64,000 nt of DNA, taken from NCBI GenBank assembly GCA_011773985.1, contig WVWN01000053.1:98478-162477 (forward strand), given 5' to 3'. Under the pieces are notes generated by a model. That model was not told the DNA's origin. It saw only the letters and a list, made by a program, of their open reading frames with translations, and ran no database searches. This document shows positions 1 through 7,519 of the stretch, piece by piece (position 1 is the first letter of the stretch; the number at the start of each line of letters is the position of its first letter). The position numbers were made by a program, and so were the translations under genes. The DNA comes from Candidatus Zixiibacteriota bacterium. Lineage in GTDB: Bacteria > RBG-13-66-14 > B26-G2 > WVWN01.

Positions 1-1176
1 ATTAAACTCCCGCAGGAACTCGACCGCGCCGACAACGCCTTCCAGCTCCTCGCCCGCGCAGCCGAGCTTCAGGCTCTCGTGGGCGCCGACGCCGACGAAC
101 GCGGCGCGGTAACCGTCCTCGAACAGGTCGTCGAGCGTGAAGGTCTTGCCCAATTCCGCGTCGTAGTGGAATTGGACGCCCAGCTTTTCGAGGAAGCCCA
201 CGTCGCGCGCCAGCACGTCGCGCGGGAGGCGGTACGTGGGGATGCCGACGCGAAGCATGCCGCCCGCGAAGGGCAGCGCCTCGAAGACATGGACCTCGTA
301 GCCGGCCAGCGCCAGGTCGTGGGCGCAGGTAAGGCCGGCGGGCCCGGCGCCGATTACGGCGGCGCGCTCGTCTTTCCTCTCTATTTCGTATTCGTCGACG
401 TACGAGTAATCCGGTTCGTTCGCGACTTCCCAATCGGCGGCGAACCGCTTGAGCGCGCGGATAGAGACCGCCGCGTCCACCTCGCCGCGGACGCAGGCCT
501 CCTCGCAGGGGTGGTGGCAGACGCGGCCGCAGACCCCCGGCAGCGGGTTCTGCTTGCGGATGAGGGCCAGCGCTTCTTTGAACTCGCCCTCCGCGATGAG
601 GGCGACGTAACCCTGCGCCGCCTGGTCGATGGGGCAGGCGTTGCGGCAGGGAGCTTTGCCGCGCTTCGTAATGGCGAAGCAGCTCGGGACGGCCTGGGCG
701 TACGCCCGGTAGATGGCGCGGCGTTGGACCGCGCCCAACTCGTACTCGTCCGGATACTCGACCGGACACACCTGCACGCAGTCGGTGCACGCGGTGCAGG
801 CGTCGAGGTCGACGTAGCGCGGGCGGCGGCGCACCGTCGCGACGAAGTCCCCCGGTTCGCCCCGAAGGCCCACTAATTCCGAAAGGGTAAGAAGCTCGAC
901 GTTAGGATGCCTACCGACATCCATCATCTTGGGGCCGAGTATTCATATCGAGCAGTCCATCGTGGGGAAGGTCTTGTCGAGCTGGCTCATACGGCCGCCG
1001 ATGCTGGGGCCGCGTTCGACCAGGTGGACCTTCACGCGGGCGTCGGCCAAGTCCAGCGCCGCTTGGATGCCGGCGATGCCGCCGCCCAACACGAGGACGC
1101 CCTTCGCTTCACTCGGCTCCGCTTCGGGCTCCGCTTCCCTCTTCGACTTGTTCTCCTGCTCCTTCTCGGAAGGCAT
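1..1176 (-). CDS. hdrA: HdrA-like electron-transfer flavoprotein, apparent selenoprotein (3' end cut by window)
   Basis: Heterodisulfide reductase A-like FAD/iron-sulfur protein that passes electrons among ferredoxin, NAD(P)H and a disulfide partner; 392 codons are visible. Residues 27-36 form the first FAD motif (LGGGIAG) and 67-76 the HdrA signature [10 protein letters not shown]. Codon 78 (943-945) is an in-frame TGA where the family has a conserved Cys before ILxPKM. Family sequence continues unbroken after it, so I read it as selenocysteine. A 4Fe-4S site follows (C127, C130, C133, C137), then a GltD-type Cys-rich segment ([13 protein letters not shown]) and a second Rossmann motif (GAGPAG, 276-281), so this is the HdrA type with an NAD(P)H-oxidoreductase-like C-terminal half. 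The ATG start lies 68 bases inside the upstream korC, suggesting coupling. Partner hdrBC genes would lie left of the window. Confidence 0.88.
905..922 (-). promoter_or_regulatory. Putative bacterial SECIS hairpin
   Basis: On the minus strand the mRNA downstream of the hdrA TGA folds into a 7-bp stem (GGAUGUC / GGCAUCC, one G.U pair) closed by the tetraloop GGUA. There are 27 bases between the TGA and the first loop G. A short stem with G at the start of the apical loop, a few tens of bases after UGA and inside the coding region, is the usual form of a bacterial SelB-binding SECIS. Seen: the fold and spacing. Inferred: SelB recognition. Confidence 0.65.
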
Positions 1177-1696
1177 CGTAACCGCGTTCGAACGCCTTTA
1201 AATTTAGTTCAATCGTACCCTTAGGCACGGACGTCTTTATGGCCTCCACCATCGCCTCTTTGGGGACGGCCTTCGTCACCGCCGTCATGAAACCCAAAAT
1301 CACGATATTAGTTACTATCTTGCGGCCGAGGTCCGTTTCGGCGATGCGCTGGGCTTTGATGGGATACGCCTTTATGCCCTTTTTAATTTCGCCCGGGTTC
1401 ACCAGGTCCTCGTCGTAGATGAGGACGCCGTCGGCCTTCAGCTCGCCCAAAAACTTCGTATAACCTTCCTGCGACATCGCGACCAGGACGTCCGATTCCC
1501 GGATGTACGGGTACAAAATCTCTTTGTCGTCGACCAGAATCTGCGTCGAGCAAGCGGAGCCGCGGGCCTCCGGGCCGTAGGACTGCGACATGGTGGCGTT
1601 CTTTTCGTCGTAGATGGAGGCGGCCTTTCCGACGATCACGCCGGACAGTATCACACCCTGGCCGCCGAAGCCGGTGATGCGGATCTCGCGCCTCAT
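1109..1696 (-). CDS. korC: 2-oxoacid:ferredoxin oxidoreductase, gamma subunit
   Basis: Gamma subunit of a CoA-dependent, ferredoxin-reducing 2-oxoacid oxidoreductase, probably 2-oxoglutarate type; 195 residues. The family motif GFGGQG lies at residues 9-14, followed by the conserved block with [11 protein letters not shown] chose the ATG at 1696 because it forms an ATGA overlap with the korB stop and has AGGAGG about 10 bases upstream; a GTG at 1705 is in frame but sits against that Shine-Dalgarno site. The last 68 bases overlap the start of hdrA, so the two are probably translated together, and electrons released as reduced ferredoxin may reach HdrA. The exact substrate cannot be settled from sequence. 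Confidence 0.9.
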   Translation of the reverse strand: MRREIRITGFGGQGVILSGVIVGKAASIYDEKNATMSQSYGPEARGSACSTQILVDDKEILYPYIRESDVLVAMSQEGYTKFLGELKADGVLIYDEDLVNPGEIKKGIKAYPIKAQRIAETDLGRKIVTNIVILGFMTAVTKAVPKEAMVEAIKTSVPKGTIELNLKAFERGYDAFREGAGEQVEEGSGARSGAE

Positions 1697-2601
1697 CGTT
1701 CGCACGCCTCCTGAAGCGCCTTGGCGCGGAAATACTTCTCACCCAACCTCTCGGTAAGGTGCTGGTCCTGGTACTCCAACCACGTGGGCCGGTCGCGTTC
1801 GACGAACTTACCGCAGATAATCGGGCCGCCGAAGACGATGTCGGCCTCGGCCGGGTCCGCGCCGTGCTCGATGACCGTGTTATCGTGATAATACTTCATT
1901 ATATCCAGGCCGGTGCCGAGGCGATTCTTCCGCGCGTACAACGTCGAACACGGCGTTATGATCTCGACGAAGCAGAAACCCGGCTTGACCAAAATTTCGG
2001 TGAAGGCCTTAGTCAAGCGGCGAACGTGGAGGGCGGTCCACCGCGCCACGTAGTTGGCGCCGCAGGCCGCGGCGAGGTGGCAGAGGTTGAAGGGCGGCTC
2101 GGCGTTGCCGTACGGCGTGGTGGAGGTGAGGGCCGTGAGGGGCGTCGTGGGCGCGACCTGGCCGCCCGTCATGCCGTAAATGAAGTTATTGACACAGACG
2201 ACCTTGATGTCCATGTTGCGGCGCGCGGCGTGTATGAAGTGGTTGCCGCCGATGGCGACGAGGTCGCCGTCGCCCGAGAAGACGATGACGTCGAGCTCGG
2301 GGTTAGCGAGTTTAAGGCCGGTGGCAAACGGAATCGGCCGGCCGTGCGTCGTGTGGAAGCTGTCGAGGCGAACGTAACCCGCGACGCGGCCGGTGCAACC
2401 TATCCCCGAAACTATCGCCACTTTATCGAGGTCCGTCCCTAACTTTTCGAAAGCGGCGGCGAGCGCCTTCACCGTGGTCCCGATGCCGCAGGTGCTGCAC
2501 CAAATATGCGGCATCCGGTCCATCCGCAGAAACGGCGCGATGGGATGTTCTTCCCCGCTAACCGCGGCGATGACCGCCTCGGGTATTCCCTTCGGGCTCA
2601 T
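1693..2601 (-). CDS. korB: 2-oxoacid:ferredoxin oxidoreductase, beta (TPP-binding) subunit
   Basis: Thiamine-diphosphate-binding beta subunit, 302 residues. The TPP/Mg motif is clear as GDGDLVAIGGNHFIHAARRN and ends in VNN. An N-terminal CSTCGIG block supplies Cys ligands for the subunit's iron-sulfur cluster, as in KorB/OorB proteins. The start ATG overlaps the korA stop (ATGA) and the stop overlaps the korC start the same way, so the subunits are coupled. The short beta subunit with separate gamma and ferredoxin subunits matches the four-subunit KGOR layout; 2-oxoglutarate is the likely substrate but a branched or other 2-oxoacid is possible. Confidence 0.92.
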   Translation of the reverse strand: MSPKGIPEAVIAAVSGEEHPIAPFLRMDRMPHIWCSTCGIGTTVKALAAAFEKLGTDLDKVAIVSGIGCTGRVAGYVRLDSFHTTHGRPIPFATGLKLANPELDVIVFSGDGDLVAIGGNHFIHAARRNMDIKVVCVNNFIYGMTGGQVAPTTPLTALTSTTPYGNAEPPFNLCHLAAACGANYVARWTALHVRRLTKAFTEILVKPGFCFVEIITPCSTLYARKNRLGTGLDIMKYYHDNTVIEHGADPAEADIVFGGPIICGKFVERDRPTWLEYQDQHLTERLGEKYFRAKALQEACER

Positions 2602-3761
2602 TTTGCTTTGGCCCCCTTCTCGATTACCTTCAGTATATCTTCCGGGTCATGGACGCCGCCGCCAGCGTGAGGCGACAACAGCGTCTCGCACTGCCCGCGC
2701 GCGCAGCGTTCGACTTCGTAAAAAATTTGACCCAGGTTTATTTCGACGACCACGAACGCCTTAATTTTCTTCGCGAGTTCAGCTATGCGTTTCTCCGGGA
2801 AAGGCCATATCGTGCGCAACCTAAAAAACCCGACCTCGATTCCTTCCTCGCGCGCGAGGTCTATCGCCATCCGTGAGACGCGCGCGCTGATGCCGTAGGA
2901 GACGACCACGACGTCGGCGCCGTCGGCGTTCTCCTCGTCGAACTCGACGATGTCGTCGGCGCTCTGGCGAATCTTCGCCACGAGCCGCGGCACGAGCCAA
3001 TCCTGGCACCGCACGCTCATTTCGGGATAACCGCGCTCGTCGTGGGTAAGGCCGGTAACGTGGAAGCGGTAGCCCATGCCCGCCTCCGCCATGTCCGGAA
3101 CCAGGTCGTCGCCGTACGCGTAGGGTAGGTACTCGCCTTTGGCCGCGTCCGTCAGGCGCCGCGGCTCGACCTCGATGGCGTCGGCCGGCGGGATGACCAC
3201 CTTCTCCACCATATGGCCCACGCACTCGTCGAGGAGCACCATCACCGGCGTCCGATACTTCTCGGCCATGTTGAACGCCTTGACGGTGAAGTCGAACGCC
3301 TCCTGCGGCGACTGCGGCGAGTAGGCGATTATCTCGTAGTCGCCGTGGGAACCCCAACGCGCCTGCATTACGTCCGCCTGGCCCACCATCGTGGGCAGGC
3401 CCGTGGACGGGCCGCCGCGCTGGACGTTAGCGACGACGCACGGCGTCTCGAGCATGGCCGCGAGGCCGATGTTCTCCATCATCAGGCTGACGCCCGGGCC
3501 GGAGGTAACGGTCATGCTCCGCGCCCCGCCCCACGCCGCGCCGATTATAGCCGTTATCGACGCGATCTCGTCCTCCATCTGGATGAAGATGCCGCCGACT
3601 TCGGGAAAACGTTCACTAATATGTTCGGCGCATTCCGTAGAAGGCGTAATGGGATAGCCGGCGAAGAAACGGCACCCGGCGGCTATGGCCCCCTCGGCCG
3701 CGGCGCGGTCGCCGTCGAGGTAGAAAGTGCCGGTCCTGACGCCCACGGGGTCCGCTTTCAC
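2598..3761 (-). CDS. korA: 2-oxoacid:ferredoxin oxidoreductase, alpha subunit
   Basis: Alpha subunit (pyrimidine-binding domain plus transketolase C-terminal domain) of the same complex, 387 residues, usual length for KorA. It carries GCRFFAGYPITPSTE near the N-terminus and the typical TSGPGVSLMMEN block, then QRGGPSTGLPT. It begins at a GTG that overlaps the TGA of the upstream ferredoxin gene (GTGA) and ends in the ATGA overlap with korB. With KorD, KorB and KorC it makes a complete enzyme that oxidatively decarboxylates a 2-oxoacid to acyl-CoA and reduced ferredoxin in the cytoplasm. Confidence 0.92.
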   Translation of the reverse strand: MKADPVGVRTGTFYLDGDRAAAEGAIAAGCRFFAGYPITPSTECAEHISERFPEVGGIFIQMEDEIASITAIIGAAWGGARSMTVTSGPGVSLMMENIGLAAMLETPCVVANVQRGGPSTGLPTMVGQADVMQARWGSHGDYEIIAYSPQSPQEAFDFTVKAFNMAEKYRTPVMVLLDECVGHMVEKVVIPPADAIEVEPRRLTDAAKGEYLPYAYGDDLVPDMAEAGMGYRFHVTGLTHDERGYPEMSVRCQDWLVPRLVAKIRQSADDIVEFDEENADGADVVVVSYGISARVSRMAIDLAREEGIEVGFFRLRTIWPFPEKRIAELAKKIKAFVVVEINLGQIFYEVERCARGQCETLLSPHAGGGVHDPEDILKVIEKGAKAK

Positions 3762-4051
3762 GAGCCCTTACCTCCTTCCGCCGGTACGGCTTCTTCCTCC
3801 ACCGTTAGGCAATAGATTGCGAACTCCGGACAGATCATCTCGCACAGGTCGCAGTTCACGCAATTTTCCGGCTCAACCGCTTTGGGGGGGTGGTACCCTT
3901 TGGAGTTGAATTCGTCGCTCATCTCCAACACGCCGCGCGGACAATACTCCACGCAGAATGCGCACCCCTTACAACGCTCCACGATGATGTGGAGCTCGCC
4001 GCGGGGAATCTTCATCTTGTCGGCGTCGAGCGGCGTACGCCAGAACTTCAT
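3758..4051 (-). CDS. korD: 2-oxoacid:ferredoxin oxidoreductase, ferredoxin-like delta subunit
   Basis: Small electron-transfer subunit with two 4Fe-4S binding sites: CKGCAFCVEYCPRG and CVNCDLCEMICPEF. It is 97 residues from the ATG at 4051. I prefer that start because AGGAG lies 8 bases before it, while an in-frame GTG at 4060 directly abuts the same AGGAG. First gene of the korDABC-hdrA operon; a good promoter lies about 240 bases upstream. It takes electrons from the TPP site to free ferredoxin or, given the context, toward HdrA. Confidence 0.9.
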   Translation of the reverse strand: MKFWRTPLDADKMKIPRGELHIIVERCKGCAFCVEYCPRGVLEMSDEFNSKGYHPPKAVEPENCVNCDLCEMICPEFAIYCLTVEEEAVPAEGGKGS

Positions 4052-4491
4052 GAGTACCACTCCTCAAACGCGCGCGCCCCGGCCGTGGCCTTAACGCGCA
4101 GAAAAAAAGACGCTCCCCGGCCGCGTTGCCGAAACTACGAGGAACCTCGGCCCGCCGGGAAGTACGTTCGGCGTCGCTGGTATAATTTGCCGGTTATGCA
4201 AAAACCAGGCCGTCCGAAGAAAGGGGAAGCAAACAATCATACCGGGCACGGCGAAAGGCGAATCGCCTCCTTCGAACGTGCACTGGTATTATATTATATA
4301 TATAACTTGTTCCTGATTCAAGTTTTTTCGTTTGAATTCCGCCCTATTTAAGCCAATCTTTCACAGAATCACCAAATAAAAACCGGGGCCCCTAAACGTT
4401 GATAGAAGACCCCTTTTATACGCCCCAACCTACACCACCTCAAACGCCGAAGACGGCGGATGTAGAGGGCTAAGTTTCGTGTCCACCCCGC
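4052..4491. other. 440-bp intergenic region, no supported gene
   Basis: This gap separates the propeller gene from the kor operon, both transcribed leftward. It holds a consensus-like leftward promoter (4293-4321), an AT-rich core (about 4285-4340), an imperfect inverted repeat around 4254-4280, and a small hairpin (CGCCG/CGGCG, 4445-4458) that could weakly terminate the propeller transcript. A TATAAT at 4181-4186 on the plus strand has no matching -35. No ORF here has both a ribosome site and recognisable sequence. Confidence 0.6.
4293..4321 (-). promoter_or_regulatory. Putative sigma-70 promoter for korDABC-hdrA
   Basis: Minus strand: TTGAAT (4321-4316), 17-base spacer, TATAAT (4298-4293). 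It implies a 5' leader of roughly 235 bases before korD, long enough for regulation, although I recognise no riboswitch in it. Confidence 0.5.
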
Positions 4492-5466
4492 TTATTTATA
4501 GATCGCCTTAACCTTGCCCAACGAGGAAGGTTCTATCGAGACGGGCACTTCGTCGAAGTATTGGATGCGGGCGTTCCACGTATCGGCCACGTAGACGCGC
4601 CGGTCCGCGTTCACGGCGATCCCGCCGGGCTTGTCGAATTCGCCGTCGCCGGTTCCCTTCGAGCCCCACTTGCCCAGGAAGCTCCCGGTCGGGGTAAAAT
4701 ACTGCACGCGATGATTTAGAAAATCGGCGACGAAAACGCGGCCCCGACAATCTACGGTGACGGCGCGCGGACAATTAAATTGGCCGTCGCCGGTTCCCTC
4801 GGAGCCCCACTTGCCGAGGTAACTCCCCGTCGGCGTAAAATACTGGATCCGGTGGTTGGTGTGGTCCGCTACGTAAACGCAACGGCCCGGGCCGGCGGCG
4901 ACGTCGGTGGGAAACCAAAACTGGCCGTTGCCAGTCCCGTTCGTACCCCACTGGCCCACGTATTCGCCGCTCGGCTTGAAATACTGGACCCGGTGGTTGT
5001 GCGCGTCGGCCACGTATACGTAACCGAAAGCCACTTCTACGCCCTCGGTGTGGTCGAATTCGCCGTTGCCGGAACCCTCCGAGCCCCAACCGCCTACATA
5101 TCTGCCGATAAGTGTGAAGTGCGTGACGCGGGCCCCGCCGGACTCGCTCGTATAGACGGCCCCGCGGCCGTAACCTCCCGAAGGCGCAACGTCTATACCG
5201 CCGGGCGGATACACCAGGTCGGGCTCCTTCGTTTCCCACTGGCCCCTGTAGCGGCCGATGGCGCTAAAATATTGAACGCGGTAATTGCCGGCGTCGGCGA
5301 CGTAAACGTCTCCGTTGCCGGCGATGGCCACAGCCGCGGGGAAATTAAACTGGCTTTGCCCCGAACCCTCTTCGCCCCACTGGCCGGCGTACTTGTAAAC
5401 GCCCGCGCCCGAAGACGACGCCACAAAACACAACGCCACGACCGCCGCGACGTATTCTTTTTTCAT
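4492..5466 (-). CDS. Secreted NHL-repeat beta-propeller protein with C-terminal tail
   Basis: 324 residues. An N-terminal signal peptide (MKKEY, then a hydrophobic run to about residue 21) is followed by about six NHL-type repeats of roughly 47 residues. Each has a GxWGxxGxGxGxF turn and a strand of the form VYVADxxNHRVQYF, so the mature protein should be a six-bladed beta-propeller outside the cytoplasm. The last 12 residues (PSSLGKVKAIYK) lie beyond the final blade and closely match the end of the neighbouring propeller protein at 5678-6505. NHL propellers bind ligands or partners; no catalytic residue is evident. Shine-Dalgarno GAGGTGGAG precedes the ATG. Monocistronic and divergent from the peptide cassette. 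Confidence 0.85.
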   Translation of the reverse strand: MKKEYVAAVVALCFVASSSGAGVYKYAGQWGEEGSGQSQFNFPAAVAIAGNGDVYVADAGNYRVQYFSAIGRYRGQWETKEPDLVYPPGGIDVAPSGGYGRGAVYTSESGGARVTHFTLIGRYVGGWGSEGSGNGEFDHTEGVEVAFGYVYVADAHNHRVQYFKPSGEYVGQWGTNGTGNGQFWFPTDVAAGPGRCVYVADHTNHRIQYFTPTGSYLGKWGSEGTGDGQFNCPRAVTVDCRGRVFVADFLNHRVQYFTPTGSFLGKWGSKGTGDGEFDKPGGIAVNADRRVYVADTWNARIQYFDEVPVSIEPSSLGKVKAIYK

Positions 5467-5525
5467 GACTCCACCTCTTTGAACCCCAACCTTCCCGAAA
5501 CAAACGACGACCTAATTCGGATATT

Positions 5526-5555
5526 ACTATAACAAAAGTCACGCGCGAATGTTAA
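5526..5555 (-). promoter_or_regulatory. Putative promoter for the NHL propeller gene
   Basis: Minus strand: TTAACA (5555-5550), 18-base spacer, TATAGT (5531-5526), in an AT-rich divergent region. It lies about 40 bases from the oppositely oriented promoter at 5594-5622, so one regulator could control both propeller genes. Confidence 0.4.
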
Positions 5556-5593
5556 TTATTTTAACATAACCCTAATTAAATATCCATAAAAGT

Positions 5594-5622
5594 TTGACTT
5601 GATTTCGCGGCTATGTTATATT
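5594..5622 (+). promoter_or_regulatory. Putative promoter for the propeller/peptide cassette operon
   Basis: TTGACT (5594-5599), 17-base spacer, TATATT (5617-5622), about 55 bases ahead of the start codon at 5678, which has GGAGGT 7 bases upstream. Confidence 0.5.
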
Positions 5623-5677
5623 TTATATTAGGTAAAATATATTCAAAAGAAAAAACTACCGGGCGGAGGTACCCGCT

Positions 5678-6505
5678 ATGGAGAAAATCGGCCGATATAT
5701 TTGCCGAACGTCGTTGATTGCGTTGCTCGTGGGCGCCGCGGCGGCTCCCGCCGCTTGGCCCGCGCGCGACAAAATTATAAACTCGTTCCCCTCGCCCACG
5801 GAGACTCTCTACGGCCTTACGTATGGCGGCGGCGTCCTTTACCTCGGCGATACCCTCACTAAGATGATATACCGCATGAACCCCAACACCGGTTCCGTTA
5901 TGAGCTCGTTCGTACCCTCGCCCAAACCCACGGGCCGTTTTATGTTCGGCCTGGCATATTCCTCCGGTTATCTGTGGACCAATACGGGGAGTCCGACCAA
6001 GCTCTTCAAAATAATCCCGGCTACGGGGTCCGTAGTATCGAGCTACACCGTCCCGGACGTCTCCAGGAACGACGGCATCGCCGCCGACGCCGACCACGTC
6101 TACTTCGCGAACAACAGCTCGACGGATTTCTACATCTACAAGTTCTCGCCTTCCAGCGGGACCGTCGTGAAGAGTTGGGCCGGCGCCAAGTACCCGGGCG
6201 GCATGAATATAATTACGCACGTCCCGACCTCGAAACAGGTCGTGATGAATCTGGGGAACGTCGACGGCTGGGTATACATCTTCGACCTGGACGGCACCCG
6301 CCACAACGGCGAGCAATTCAAGATCGACGCCCCCTGCCCGGAGTCCTTCTTCACGGGCGACCTCGCCACGCGCGACAAAACGCACATATTCTTCGCCTCC
6401 AGTTACCTGGACGTGATATACGAGCACGAGATAGACTGGGGAGGGCAGGAAGAATACGCCGTCAAGCCCACGAGCTTCGGAAGGATAAGAGCGCTCTTCC
6501 GATGA
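5678..6505 (+). CDS. Secreted beta-propeller-like protein with C-terminal tail, first gene of the peptide cassette
   Basis: 275 residues with a signal peptide (charged start, hydrophobic core, processing near residue 29). The body is a series of short repeats of the type LYGLTYGGGVLYLGDTLTKM, each pairing a YxGG/ATG turn with an ITGSVVSSY-like strand, as in glutamine-cyclotransferase/SMP-30-like propellers. No enzyme motif was recognised. The protein ends in PTSFGRIRALFR, nearly the same tail as the divergent NHL propeller. The TGA overlaps the ATG of the kinase-like gene (ATGA), so the two are translationally coupled, which ties this exported protein to the cytoplasmic peptide-modifying genes behind it. 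Confidence 0.8.
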   Translation: MEKIGRYICRTSLIALLVGAAAAPAAWPARDKIINSFPSPTETLYGLTYGGGVLYLGDTLTKMIYRMNPNTGSVMSSFVPSPKPTGRFMFGLAYSSGYLWTNTGSPTKLFKIIPATGSVVSSYTVPDVSRNDGIAADADHVYFANNSSTDFYIYKFSPSSGTVVKSWAGAKYPGGMNIITHVPTSKQVVMNLGNVDGWVYIFDLDGTRHNGEQFKIDAPCPESFFTGDLATRDKTHIFFASSYLDVIYEHEIDWGGQEEYAVKPTSFGRIRALFR

Positions 6506-7308
6506 AGTTCGTCGTCGGGCCGCCCTGGCTGCGCGTAACGGTAAAGGCCGGCGACGCCGCGTTGGCCCGAAGGCTCGCACATCAACTCGGGCACGCCGGC
6601 GCCGAACAAGGCGCGGAAGCCGAAGGCCCGACGCTCGAAGTACTTCCGGCGGCCGATATATCGGGAAGCGGGGGAGTCGGCTTTGAATTAAAAGGGAACA
6701 TCTTCCGCGGGAAAGACAAAGGCGGAGAGGGGTGGTACGACGCCGCGGAAGGGAAAGGAGAGTTTTCGCTTACGCCCGGGGGCGGCTTGTTTTTTCAAAC
6801 GGTTCTCAGGCAAATTTTTTTTTGGGAAAGCTATCGTAAGGGGGGGGTGGTGTTACATTCGGTGGCCTTTGCGGACGGCGACGACGTTATAGTCTCGTGC
6901 GGCCCGAGCGGGAGCGGGAAATCGACGCTGGCCGGGGTGTTGCGGACGCGCTTCACCGTATACACGGACGATATGAACGTCGTCGACGGCGACGGTCGCG
7001 TATGGGCCCTACCTTTCCGCGGGACCGGCGTGGAACGGGTTAATGCGGGCGGCGGCCTTTTGCGTGCGCTTGCGTTCCACCGCCCGGGCCGGGAGTTCAA
7101 GGCCGAGCCTCTCGAGCCGGCCGACGCCGCGCGCGAGCTGTGGCCGAGCGTCTTTATCCCCGAGCCGGCCGGCGCCAAGCTGAAGGGCTGTACCTTCGAA
7201 CGCGTCGCGGCCTTAGTCGGCCGCGCGGCCGCGTTCGTCGTAGACGTTCCCTTAGAAGAGAACGCCGCCGGCTTAGGATTCAGCAAAATATTAAAGGAAG
7301 TTGCTTAG
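6502..7308 (+). CDS. HPr kinase-like P-loop protein of a RiPP-type cassette
   Basis: 268 residues from the ATG that overlaps the previous stop; longer reading in this frame only shadows the propeller gene. Walker A is GPSGSGKST (residues 134-142), followed by TDDMN and a GTGVERVN stretch, the arrangement of the HPr kinase/phosphorylase catalytic domain. The N-terminal 130 residues are not recognisable. Related kinase-like proteins occur beside precursor peptides, PqqD-like proteins and radical SAM enzymes (SynChlorMet ScmC; the lasso-peptide kinase of the paeninodin type), where the known activity is phosphorylation of the peptide. Runs of nine T (6815-6823) and eight G (6840-6847) lie just before the P-loop and are slippage-prone. 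The frame is intact as given. Confidence 0.75.
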   Translation: MKFVVGPPWLRVTVKAGDAALARRLAHQLGHAGAEQGAEAEGPTLEVLPAADISGSGGVGFELKGNIFRGKDKGGEGWYDAAEGKGEFSLTPGGGLFFQTVLRQIFFWESYRKGGVVLHSVAFADGDDVIVSCGPSGSGKSTLAGVLRTRFTVYTDDMNVVDGDGRVWALPFRGTGVERVNAGGGLLRALAFHRPGREFKAEPLEPADAARELWPSVFIPEPAGAKLKGCTFERVAALVGRAAAFVVDVPLEENAAGLGFSKILKEVA

Positions 7309-7324
7309 ATAAAGGACGGAAAAC

Positions 7325-7519
7325 ATGAAACGTAAATACGTAAAACCGACCGTCGCGAGCGAGCGCGTCTTCTCGTTGGCGGCGCAAGCCTGCGACGTCG
7401 AATATTATGCCCCCGGCTGGTGCCAAGACGAACTAATCTACGAAACATGTCGAAGTCCGTGGAAGGTGGAAAACGTATTTTGTGGCGAGATAGTGTACCC
7501 GCTGAAAGAGAGGACCTGA
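7325..7519 (+). CDS. Cys-rich precursor-like peptide (putative RiPP substrate)
   Basis: 64 residues, beginning MKRKYVKPTVASERVFSLAA, a Lys/Tyr/Pro-containing start followed by an amphipathic segment like the leaders of PqqD/radical-SAM-associated peptides. The C-terminal part from residue 23 has four Cys (23, 33, 42, 53; gaps 10, 9, 11) and many aromatic residues (Y27, Y28, W32, Y39, W46, F52, Y58). AAGGA lies about 9 bases before the ATG. It sits 16 bases after the kinase-like gene and ahead of the pqqD-like and radical SAM genes. I infer leader (1-22) plus modified core (23-64); no named RiPP family is matched. Confidence 0.75.
   Translation: MKRKYVKPTVASERVFSLAAQACDVEYYAPGWCQDELIYETCRSPWKVENVFCGEIVYPLKERT

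Noticed and set aside
2-876. Long open frames on both strands over the hdrA region (e.g. 2-790 minus, 79-876 plus)
   Set aside because: They are Arg/Pro/Ala-rich shadows of the HdrA frame with no family sequence; the true frame is the one that is interrupted only by the TGA at 943-945.
943-945. The TGA as an ordinary stop or pseudogene mutation
   Set aside because: It falls on a conserved Cys, no other stop or frameshift follows, and a SECIS-like hairpin is in the expected place. Still needs the sel genes to be confirmed.
4091-4240. Minus-strand 49-residue ORF in the korD leader
   Set aside because: The nearest Shine-Dalgarno-like sequence is too far from the start and the sequence is not protein-like; it may still act as a leader peptide but nothing supports it.
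4196-4351. Plus-strand 51-residue ORF starting MQKPGRPKKGE behind a TATAAT
   Set aside because: No ribosome site, no -35, and the second half is AT-rich hydrophobic sequence without protein-like pattern.
5974-6501. N-terminal extension of the kinase-like ORF
   Set aside because: It shadows the propeller gene; the ATG at 6502 overlaps the propeller stop and is the natural start.
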